Shown here: positions 1 to 5,139 of the stretch, in pieces
Position numbering within the stretch: the stretch's first letter is position 1
Layout: every line of letters begins with the position of its first letter
Source: Methylobacterium sp.
GTDB lineage: Bacteria; Pseudomonadota; Alphaproteobacteria; Rhizobiales; Beijerinckiaceae
Length of the DNA: 6,412 nt
Reading direction: 5' to 3'
NCBI GenBank assembly: GCA_021154065.1
Contig: JAJKJG010000396.1
Location: forward strand, 1-6,412
The notes under the pieces: model-generated
The model's input: the letters and a program-made list of their open reading frames with translations, nothing else
Told to the model about the DNA's origin: nothing
Databases searched by the model: none
Program-made: the position numbers and the translations under genes

Positions 1-56
1 ACGTTGCCGACGATGACGAAGAACGGGGGATGACGATGCGGGGTGCCGCCGGTCAT
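1..56 (-). CDS. Possible N-terminal fragment of an unidentified protein (runs off left edge)
   Basis: On the minus strand an ATG at 56-54 opens a frame that stays open to the window edge and gives MTGGTPHRHPPFFVIVGNV. The hydrophobic FFVIVGNV stretch looks like a first beta strand or the start of a membrane segment. The Shine-Dalgarno support is poor: a GGGG lies only 3 nt upstream and a GAGG about 14 nt upstream. It would lie about 215 nt downstream of the ACT gene in the same direction, with a palindromic repeat between them. Eighteen codons are too few to name a family. It may be a chance frame, since GC-rich DNA has many. Confidence 0.25.
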   Translation of the reverse strand, partial: MTGGTPHRHPPFFVIVGN

Positions 57-132
57 TCGCCCCGCGCAATCCTCGTTTCACGAAAGGCGCTGCCCATGCC
101 GCCCGCGCAAAGCTCGGTCGTCAGAGCGTTCT

Positions 133-267
133 CCCTCTCCCCGCTTGCGGGGAGAGGGTTGGGGTGAGGGGGCCCGTGGAGTTCGCTCGCCCGCGTCCTC
201 GCGCGCCCCCGGCCCCTCACCCGCTCGGCTTCGGCGAGTCGGCCTCTCCCCGCTGCGCGGGGAGAGG
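133..267. repeat. Composite palindromic intergenic repeat, copy 1
   Basis: The left arm is a perfect 12-bp hairpin (CCCTCTCCCCGC at 133-144 with its complement at 147-158, loop TT). The right arm is an 11-bp hairpin (243-253 with 257-267, loop TGC). Between them GGGTGAGGGG (162-171) is the exact reverse complement of CCCCTCACCC (213-222). The arms therefore can fold singly or pair with each other. A short imperfect hairpin lies at 224-237. The right half shares its order of parts with the repeat at 5047-5137. Such elements are, to my recollection, common between genes in alphaproteobacteria; I could not check copy number. The gap 57-270 holds no other recognisable gene. Confidence 0.85.
243..267 (-). 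terminator. Hairpin just after the ACT gene stop, possible transcript end
   Basis: This 11-bp GC-rich stem with a 3-nt loop begins 3 nt after the TAA stop (273-271) of the double-ACT gene. It could stop transcription or protect the mRNA 3' end. No U-tract follows on the minus strand, so it is not a canonical intrinsic terminator. It is also the right arm of the larger repeat. Confidence 0.4.
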
Positions 268-270
268 TGG

Positions 271-810
271 TTACGGCCCGCCCTCCTCGACCTTGCACTC
301 GAGGCCCAGCGTTCCGGCCGTGTTGGTGACGGTCGCGAGGCAGAGGTCGGCGCGGGCGGGCGGGATGAACACCGCAAAGCGCGTGACGTAGAGCCCGCCC
401 TCGGCAGCTGAGAGCTTGCGGGCCTCGAGGCGGACGATGTTGGCGCCGTATTGCGCGAACACGTCGGCGAGGCGGGCGACGAGGCCGAGCTGGTCGCCGC
501 CCGAGACGGCGATCCGGTGCGTCACGCGGCCCGTCTCGAGCGGATTTGGATCGAACGAGTAGGGCACGACGCGGATTTGCGCGCCGGCGAGCACGTCGAG
601 CGCTTTCAGCGCCGTCTCGATCGTCTCGACCGAGAGGCCCTCGGGCAATTCGCACAGCGCGCTGAACTCGGCGCCCGAGCCGAGCGCCGCGAAGTTGGTG
701 TCGCGCAGGTTCACGCCGGCGTCGAACAGGTGATCGGCGATGCCCGAGACGAGCCCGACCCGGTCGGCGCAGAGAACCGAAACCAGCGCAACGGACGGAG
801 CCGCAGCCAC
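271..810 (-). CDS. Double-ACT-domain protein, GcvR-like amino-acid-binding regulator
   Basis: The product is a 179-residue cytosolic protein made of two ACT domains and little else. ACT domains are small ligand-binding folds that usually sense amino acids; tandem-ACT proteins of this size include GcvR, repressor partner of the glycine cleavage system. Domain 1 (about 6-82) has the signature VLCADRVGLVSGIADHLFDA and the NLRDTNF strand. Domain 2 (about 96-175) repeats it as VSGGDQLGLVARLADVF, then GANIVRLEAR. No catalytic or DNA-binding domain is visible. I chose the GTG at 810-808 because AGGAG (823-819) lies 8 nt upstream; a GTG at 819-817 would overlap the SDR stop but has no such site. The gene follows the SDR gene with a 5-nt gap, so the two are probably cotranscribed and translationally coupled. 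It may sense the SDR's substrate or product, but that is inference. Confidence 0.88.
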   Translation of the reverse strand: MAAAPSVALVSVLCADRVGLVSGIADHLFDAGVNLRDTNFAALGSGAEFSALCELPEGLSVETIETALKALDVLAGAQIRVVPYSFDPNPLETGRVTHRIAVSGGDQLGLVARLADVFAQYGANIVRLEARKLSAAEGGLYVTRFAVFIPPARADLCLATVTNTAGTLGLECKVEEGGP

Positions 811-815
811 GGCGA

Positions 816-1574
816 TCACTCCTGCATCACGCCGGCGGCGAGGAAGCCGCCGTCGACGCCGAGGATCTGGCCGGTGATGTAGCTCGAGCGCTCGTCGTCG
901 AGGAGGAAGGCGATGACCGTCGCGATTTCCTCCGGGCGGGCGTAGCGGCCGAGCGGCACCCGGCGCTCGAAGGCGCCGCGGTATTCGGGCGGATGGAGCG
1001 CGCGCACCATCGGGGTGTCGACGGGCCCGGGCGAAACCGCGTTCACCCGGATGCCGTCGCGCGCGAGCTCGACCGCCATCACCTGGGTCATGGTGATGAC
1101 GCCGCCCTTCGAGGCGCCGTAGGCGGTGCGCCCGAGATTGCCGCGCATGCCGCTGATCGAGGCGATGTTGACGATCGCGCCGCCGCCGGTCGTCCGCATC
1201 GCCGCGACGGCGGCGCGGGCGACGAGGAAGGTGCCGACGACGTTGACGTCGAGGATGCGCCGGAACTCCGCCGCGGTGATCTCGTCGAACGGCTTGTTCT
1301 GCGCGATCCCGGCCGAGTTGACGACGCCCCGCAAGGGTCCGATCCGTTCGGCGGCTTGCGCCATCGCGGCCGCGACCGCCGCCTCGTCGGTGACGTCGAG
1401 TGCCAGCCGCACGACCCGCTCGCCCCACTCCGCGAGCTCGGCCTCGGCCCTCTCCAGCCCGGCGGCGTCGCGGTCGGCGATCGCGACGCTCCAGCCGTCG
1501 GCGGCGAGCTGTCGCGCCGCCGCGAGCCCGATCCCGGACGCGCCGCCGGTGACGAACGCCCCGCGCTCATTCAC
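816..1574 (-). CDS. SDR-family NAD(P)-dependent oxidoreductase
   Basis: This is a complete 252-residue classical short-chain dehydrogenase/reductase, likely cytosolic, which would interconvert a hydroxyl and a carbonyl using a nicotinamide cofactor. The Rossmann glycine motif TGGASGIG is at 9-16. D34 after the second strand (AIADRD) suggests NAD(H) rather than NADP(H). NSAG at 86-89 replaces the usual NNAG. The catalytic set is complete: N111, S139, Y152 and K156 (YGASK). The PGPVDTPM and GVDGGF motifs follow at 182-189 and 239-244. The length is typical of the family. GTG at 1574 is preferred because GGAG (1586-1583) lies 8 nt upstream and the protein then begins just before the Rossmann strand. 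An in-frame ATG at 1682 would add 36 unlike-family residues. It heads a two-gene operon with the ACT protein. The substrate cannot be told from sequence; FabG-like and hydroxy-acid dehydrogenases share these motifs. Confidence 0.93.
   Translation of the reverse strand: MNERGAFVTGGASGIGLAAARQLAADGWSVAIADRDAAGLERAEAELAEWGERVVRLALDVTDEAAVAAAMAQAAERIGPLRGVVNSAGIAQNKPFDEITAAEFRRILDVNVVGTFLVARAAVAAMRTTGGGAIVNIASISGMRGNLGRTAYGASKGGVITMTQVMAVELARDGIRVNAVSPGPVDTPMVRALHPPEYRGAFERRVPLGRYARPEEIATVIAFLLDDERSSYITGQILGVDGGFLAAGVMQE
819..823 (-). promoter_or_regulatory. Shine-Dalgarno of the ACT gene inside the SDR 3' end
   Basis: AGGAG on the minus strand lies in the last two sense codons of the SDR gene and ends 8 nt before GTG at 810. 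It decides between this start and the GTG at 819, which would overlap the SDR stop as GTGA. Confidence 0.7.
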
Positions 1575-1612
1575 CGATCGCACTCCGCGTTTGAATTCGG
1601 CATCCTCGTCAT
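1571..1612 (-). CDS. Possible 13-residue upstream ORF coupled to the SDR start
   Basis: On the minus strand GGAGG (1622-1618) is followed 5 nt later by ATG at 1612-1610. The frame encodes MTRMPNSNAECDR and stops at TGA 1573-1571, which overlaps the SDR GTG start as GTGA. This arrangement could couple SDR translation to a leader peptide. No run of one amino acid is present, so classical attenuation is not suggested. It may be chance. Confidence 0.22.
   Translation of the reverse strand: MTRMPNSNAECDR
1583..1586 (-). promoter_or_regulatory. Shine-Dalgarno of the SDR gene
   Basis: GGAG on the minus strand lies 8 nt before the GTG at 1574 and supports that start over the ATG at 1682. Confidence 0.6.
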
Positions 1613-1634
1613 GGCATCCTCCGTCCCCTGACCT

Positions 1635-1655
1635 ACCTCTCCCGGAGAGAGAGGT
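1635..1655. repeat. Small inverted repeat, degenerate relative of the CCTCTCCC palindromes
   Basis: ACCTCTC (1635-1641) pairs with GAGAGGT (1649-1655) across a 7-nt loop. The sequence resembles one arm of the repeats at 133-267 and 5047-5137 with its core lost. It lies in the SDR leader and could form in that mRNA. Confidence 0.5.
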
Positions 1656-1691
1656 CGAGACGGCCCTCGGGGGGCAGGCCATCACAAACCT

Positions 1692-1820
1692 CCTCATGCT
1701 GAGGTGCGAGGCGAAGCCGAGCCTCGAAGCACGCACGGGCGGCAGGGCGCGGCATCGGCAGGGTTGCGTCCTTCGAGGCTCCCCCCGGGTCAAGCCCGGG
1801 GGTCGCACCTCAGGATGAGG
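1692..1820. repeat. Large cloverleaf-like inverted repeat in the divergent intergenic region
   Basis: The outer arms 1692-1709 (starting CCTCATGCTGAGG) and 1803-1820 are reverse complements at 17 of 18 positions. The inner arms 1720-1734 and 1766-1780 match at 14 of 15. The joining segments differ but each folds alone: GGC-GAA-GCC at 1710-1718, and CCCCCGGG/CCCGGGGG at 1782-1789 and 1795-1802 with a 5-nt loop. The whole would fold as a stem with two side hairpins. It resembles repeats I recall from rhizobial and methylobacterial genomes, which I could not verify. It separates the SDR operon from the TRAP operon. Confidence 0.85.
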
Positions 1821-1990
1821 GGCTTGGGAGCGGCCCCTGCAAAGCGGGGGTCCGAGCCTGGACGGTCTCCGCAGGAGCGCCTAGGCCTTGCCCGGCGATC
1901 GGGGCGCGGCTAACGATCCGCGCGATGCCGCGCCCTCGGGGCCGGCCCAGATCGAGGCCCGCGGGCAAGCGGGCGAGGAGGACACGTCTC
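1821..1990. other. Leader region upstream of the TRAP operon
   Basis: With the repeat and the SDR leader this forms a gap of about 416 nt (1575-1990) without a convincing larger gene. It should hold the TRAP operon promoter. The best candidate is TTGCCC (1888-1893), 17 nt, then TAACGA (1911-1916), which is a poor match to the housekeeping consensus. I see no clear operator palindrome outside the repeat and no riboswitch. Confidence 0.35.
1976..1981 (+). promoter_or_regulatory. Strong Shine-Dalgarno of the TRAP binding-protein gene
   Basis: AGGAGG lies 9 nt upstream of ATG 1991. It settles that start over the in-frame ATG at 1925, which would put 22 arginine-rich residues before the Tat signal. 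Confidence 0.8.
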
Positions 1991-3010
1991 ATGCAAAAGC
2001 TTTCCCGCCGCGACGTCTTCCGGGCGACCGCGGGCTTTGCCGTCGCGGCGCCGGCGGTGTTTCGCGTCACGCAGGTCCGCGCCGCCGACTTCAGCCTGAA
2101 ATACGCCAACAACTCGCCGGTGACGCACCCGCTCACGATCCGCACGATCGAGGCCATGGACGCGATCCGCAAGGAGACCGGCGGCAAGGTCGACATCCAG
2201 GTGTTCCCGAACAACCAGCTCGGCGGCGACACCGACATGCTGAGCCAGCTGCGCTCGGGCGCGATCGAGTTCTTCACGCTGTCGCCGCTGATCCTGTCGA
2301 CGCTCGTGCCCGGCGCCTCGATCACCGGCATCGGCTTCGCGTGGTCGGGCTACGACAAGGTCTGGCCGGCGATGGACGGCGAGCTCGGCGAGTCGGTGCG
2401 GGCCCAGATCCAGAAGGCCGGGCTCTACGCCTTCCAGAAGCAGTACGACAACGGCTTCCGCCAGATCACGTCGTCGACGAAGCCGATCAATTCGCCCGAC
2501 GACCTGAAAGGCTTCAAGATCCGCGTCCCGCCGAGCCCGCTCTGGACGTCGATGTTCAAGGCCTTCGACTCGGCGCCGATGTCGATCAACTTCTCCGAGA
2601 CCTATTCGGCGCTGCAGACCAAGGTCGCGGAAGGCCAGGAGAACCCGCTCGCCATCATCCAGGCGGCAAAGCTCTACGAGGTCCAGAAATACCTCTCGAA
2701 GACGAACCACATGTGGGACGGCTTCTGGTTCCTCGCCAACGGCAAGGCCTGGAACGGGCTGCCGAAGGACGTCCAGCAGGTCATCGAGAAGAACGTCAAC
2801 GACGGCGCGGTGCGCCAGCGCGAGGACATCTTCAAGCTCAACACCTCGCTCGAGAAGGAGCTCTCCGAGAAGGGGCTCGCCTTCAACACCGTCGACACCA
2901 AGGCCTTCCAGGCGAAGCTGCAGGCGGCCGGGTTCTACAAGGAGTGGCGCCAGAAATACGGCGAAGACGCCTGGAAGCTCCTGGAGAAGCACGCGGGAGC
3001 GATTTCTTAG
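1991..3010 (+). CDS. dctP: TRAP transporter periplasmic substrate-binding protein, DctP family
   Basis: This 339-residue protein should capture an organic acid in the periplasm and hand it to the membrane permease encoded next. A twin-arginine signal is visible: SRRDVF at 5-10, a hydrophobic stretch to about 24, and a likely cut after VRA (residue 31), so export by Tat is expected. The mature part shows DctP-family motifs: VFPNNQLGGD (71-80), LKGFKIRVP (172-180) with R178 as the expected carboxylate-binding arginine, FSETYSALQ (201-209), GQENP (215-219) and EVQKYLSKTNH (230-240). The length is normal for the family. Strong AGGAGG 9 nt upstream fixes the start. It is the first gene of the transporter operon; the permease follows after a 136-nt gap holding a repeat. 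The symbol is the family name only: dicarboxylate, sugar acid, keto-acid or hydroxy-acid ligands are all possible. Confidence 0.93.
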   Translation: MQKLSRRDVFRATAGFAVAAPAVFRVTQVRAADFSLKYANNSPVTHPLTIRTIEAMDAIRKETGGKVDIQVFPNNQLGGDTDMLSQLRSGAIEFFTLSPLILSTLVPGASITGIGFAWSGYDKVWPAMDGELGESVRAQIQKAGLYAFQKQYDNGFRQITSSTKPINSPDDLKGFKIRVPPSPLWTSMFKAFDSAPMSINFSETYSALQTKVAEGQENPLAIIQAAKLYEVQKYLSKTNHMWDGFWFLANGKAWNGLPKDVQQVIEKNVNDGAVRQREDIFKLNTSLEKELSEKGLAFNTVDTKAFQAKLQAAGFYKEWRQKYGEDAWKLLEKHAGAIS

Positions 3011-3027
3011 GTGAATCCGCTTCCGCG

Positions 3028-3124
3028 GGTCGTCCCGGCCGAAGCGAAGCGGAGAGCCGGGACCCACCCCCACGCGCCGGCGCCATGGGTCCCGGATAGC
3101 CGCTCCGCGGCTTCCGGGACGACC
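3028..3124. repeat. Cloverleaf-like inverted repeat between the two TRAP genes
   Basis: The outer arms GGTCGTCCCGG (3028-3038) and CCGGGACGACC (3114-3124) are perfect 11-bp complements. The inner arms CCGGGACCCA (3057-3066) and TGGGTCCCGG (3086-3095) are perfect 10-bp complements. The right joining segment folds into AGCCGC/GCGGCT (3098-3103 and 3107-3112, loop TCC), and the apical region contains the palindrome GCGCCGGCGC (3074-3083). It starts 17 nt after the binding-protein stop and ends 22 nt before the permease ATG. The sequence resembles a repeat I recall from Bradyrhizobium-like genomes (unverified). As RNA it could protect the upstream mRNA or damp read-through. Confidence 0.87.
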
Positions 3125-3146
3125 GGTGTTTGGGGCACGCCGTAAG

Positions 3147-5027
3147 ATGACCACCGAATTCGCGGTCGAGACCACGGAGCTGCCGGCCTCGCGCTCGCCC
3201 GCGGCGCTCGCCGAGCGCGCCGTCGGGCAGGCGGTCGAGATCGCGGCCGGCGTGCTCGTTGCGGTCGAGACCGCGATCCTGTTCGGCGGCGTCGTCTCGC
3301 GCTACGTCTTCCACCGGCCGTTCACCTGGTCGGACGAGCTTGCCTCGATCCTGTTCCTGTGGCTCGCGATGCTCGGCGCCGTCGTCGCCTATCGGCGCGT
3401 CGAGCACATGCGCATGAGCGCGCTCGTCAACAACGCCGGCCCGCGCCGCCGGGCGCTCGCCGACGCGCTGGCGCTCGCCGCCGGTCTCGCCTTCCTCGCC
3501 CTGATCATGCACCCGGCGCTCGAATACGCCATCGACGAGGCGATGATCGTGACGCCGGCCCTCGAGGTGCCGAACATCTGGCGCGCCATGGCGCTGCCGG
3601 TCGGCATCGCGCTGATGCTGCTGCTCGGGGTCCTGCGCATCGGCCGCTCGGTGCAGCCTGCCGACCTGGCGCTGGCGCTCGCGGTCGTCGTCGCGGTCGC
3701 CGCCGGGCTTTGGCTTCTGAAGCCGGCGCTCGCCGCGATCGGAAACTACCGTCTCGTCGTGTTCTTCGTGCTGCTCGTCGGGGCCGCCGTGCTGACCGGA
3801 ATCCCGATCGCCTTCGCCTTCGGGCTCGGCACCTTCGCGCATCTCGCGCTCACCACCCGCACGCCGCTGACCGTGGTGGTGAGCCGGATGGACGAGGGCA
3901 TGTCGCACATCATCCTTTTGTCGGTGCCGCTGTTCGTGTTCCTCGGCCTCCTGATCGAGATCACCGGCATGGCGCGCACGATGGTCGGCTTTCTCGCCAG
4001 CCTCATCGGCCACGTGCGCGGCGGGCTGCATTACGTGCTGCTCGGCGCCATGTACCTCGTCTCCGGCATCTCGGGCTCGAAGGCGGCCGACATGGCCGCC
4101 GTCGCGCCGGTGCTGTTCCCCGAGATGAAGGCGCGCGGCGTAAAGGCCGGCGACCTCGTCGCCCTGCTGTCGGCGACCGGCGCCCAGACCGAGACCATCC
4201 CGCCGAGCCTCGTCCTCATCACCATCGGCTCGGTCACCGGCGTCTCGATCGCGGCGCTGTTCACCGGCGGCATGCTGCCGGGCCTCGTGCTCGCGCTGAC
4301 GCTCTGCGCCGTCGTCTGGTGGCGCTATCGCGGCGAGGATCTGCGCCACGTGCGCCGCGCGAGCGCCGGCCAGATCGGCCGCGCCCTCGTCGTCGCCCTG
4401 CCGGCGCTGGTGCTGCCGTTCCTGATCAGGGCCGCGGTCGTCGAGGGGGTCGCGACCGCGACCGAGGTCTCGACCATCGGCATCGCCTATTCGCTCGCCT
4501 ACGGCGTGATCGCCGGCTTCGTCTTCCGCGACCGCATCGAGTGGCGGCGGCTGTGGCCGGCGCTCGTCGACACGGCTTGTCTCTCGGGCGCGATCCTCCT
4601 CATCATCGGCACTGCCACCGCGATGGCCTGGGCGCTGACCCAGTCCGGCTTCTCGCGCCAGCTCGCCGCGGCGATGACCGGGCTGCCGGGCGGCGCCGTC
4701 ACCTTCATGGCGGTGTCGATCGCCGCCTTCGTGGTCCTCGGCTCGGTGCTCGAGGGCATTCCGGCGATCGTGCTGTTCGGGCCGCTGCTGTTCCCGATCG
4801 CCCGCATCGTCGGCATCCACGAGGTGCATTACGCCATGGTCGTGATCCTCTCGATGGGCATCGGCCTCTTCGCCCCGCCCTTCGGGGTCGGCTACTACGC
4901 CGCCTGCGCCATCGGCCGCGTCGATCCCTCGGAGGGCATCCGCCCGATCTGGCCCTACCTCCTGGCGCTCCTCGTCGGGATCGTCGTCGTCGCGGCGGTG
5001 CCGTGGATCTCGGTGGGGTTCCTGTAG
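3147..5027 (+). CDS. dctQM: TRAP transporter fused permease, DctQ-DctM
   Basis: The 626-residue inner-membrane protein joins the small (DctQ) and large (DctM) TRAP subunits and should drive ion-coupled uptake of the ligand delivered by the upstream binding protein. The DctQ part (about 25-170) has four hydrophobic helices and the family signature SRYVFHRPFTWSDELA (51-66), then LWLAMLGA. An extra helix at about 173-191 links the parts, as in known fused SiaQM permeases. DctM starts near 200 and shows GIP (218-220), SGISGSKAADMAA (306-318), a TETIPPS loop (348-354) and a C-terminal APPFGVGYY segment. The start ATG has only a weak ribosome site (GGGG 11 nt upstream); an in-frame GTG at 3126 would add seven residues right at the repeat edge. 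The protein is intact and about the length expected for a fusion. The symbol is a family label, since the substrate is unknown. Confidence 0.93.
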   Translation: MTTEFAVETTELPASRSPAALAERAVGQAVEIAAGVLVAVETAILFGGVVSRYVFHRPFTWSDELASILFLWLAMLGAVVAYRRVEHMRMSALVNNAGPRRRALADALALAAGLAFLALIMHPALEYAIDEAMIVTPALEVPNIWRAMALPVGIALMLLLGVLRIGRSVQPADLALALAVVVAVAAGLWLLKPALAAIGNYRLVVFFVLLVGAAVLTGIPIAFAFGLGTFAHLALTTRTPLTVVVSRMDEGMSHIILLSVPLFVFLGLLIEITGMARTMVGFLASLIGHVRGGLHYVLLGAMYLVSGISGSKAADMAAVAPVLFPEMKARGVKAGDLVALLSATGAQTETIPPSLVLITIGSVTGVSIAALFTGGMLPGLVLALTLCAVVWWRYRGEDLRHVRRASAGQIGRALVVALPALVLPFLIRAAVVEGVATATEVSTIGIAYSLAYGVIAGFVFRDRIEWRRLWPALVDTACLSGAILLIIGTATAMAWALTQSGFSRQLAAAMTGLPGGAVTFMAVSIAAFVVLGSVLEGIPAIVLFGPLLFPIARIVGIHEVHYAMVVILSMGIGLFAPPFGVGYYAACAIGRVDPSEGIRPIWPYLLALLVGIVVVAAVPWISVGFL

Positions 5028-5046
5028 AACGGCGGTACGGGGTGCC

Positions 5047-5137
5047 CCCTCTCCCGCTTGCGGGAGAGGGTCGGGCGCTGCCCTCACCCGGTCGGCGCTC
5101 CCGCGCCGACTCGGCCTCTCCCGCAAGCGGGAGAGGC
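5047..5137. repeat. Composite palindromic repeat, copy 2, between converging genes
   Basis: The left hairpin CCCTCTCCCGC (5047-5057) pairs with 5060-5070 around TT. The right hairpin (5114-5124 with 5127-5137) surrounds AA. The 22-nt arms 5048-5069 and 5115-5136 are also perfect reverse complements of each other, so two alternative folds exist. A central perfect hairpin GTCGGCGC/GCGCCGAC (5091-5098 and 5103-5110, loop TCCC) sits between. CCCTCACCC (5081-5089) matches the same part of the repeat at 133-267, but its complementary partner is missing here. Confidence 0.88.
5047..5137. terminator. Likely bidirectional transcription barrier between permease and ThDP genes
   Basis: The element starts 19 nt after the permease stop and ends 2 nt before the minus-strand stop of the ThDP enzyme, so strong hairpins meet transcripts from either side. 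Convergent genes with no other terminator make a transcript-ending role plausible. There is no U-tract on either strand, so termination would be non-canonical or Rho-aided. Confidence 0.45.
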
Positions 5138-5139
5138 GT

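Noticed and set aside
1692..1820. tRNA-like or riboswitch element suggested by the cloverleaf pairing
   Set aside because: Stem lengths do not fit a tRNA, there is no anticodon arm, TPsiC loop or CCA-side acceptor pattern, and no known riboswitch core is recognisable.
1888..1916. Candidate promoter TTGCCC - 17 nt - TAACGA
   Set aside because: The -35 matches at 4 of 6 and the -10 at only 2 of 6 positions, too weak to call as a feature by itself.
1925..1990. Upstream in-frame ATG for the binding protein
   Set aside because: It would place 22 arginine-rich residues before the Tat motif and lacks a good ribosome site, while ATG 1991 has AGGAGG at 9 nt.
1888..3099. Long plus-strand frame overlapping the binding-protein gene, and a similar minus-strand frame at 1910-3175
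   Set aside because: Low-complexity arginine-rich translations that cross the repeat; the DctP frame has clear family motifs and a strong ribosome site.
3126..3146. GTG start for the permease
   Set aside because: It lies just past the repeat edge with no Shine-Dalgarno; the seven added residues are not like the family. ATG 3147 is also weakly supported but better.
2883..5126. A 747-codon open frame on the minus strand across the TRAP permease
   Set aside because: The product is an arginine-, aspartate- and histidine-rich chain with no recognisable domain. It is the antisense shadow of the DctQM gene, as expected in GC-rich DNA.
133..5137. CRISPR array or insertion sequence
   Set aside because: The repeats are few, dispersed palindromes without regular spacers. 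No transposase frame or target-site duplication is visible.
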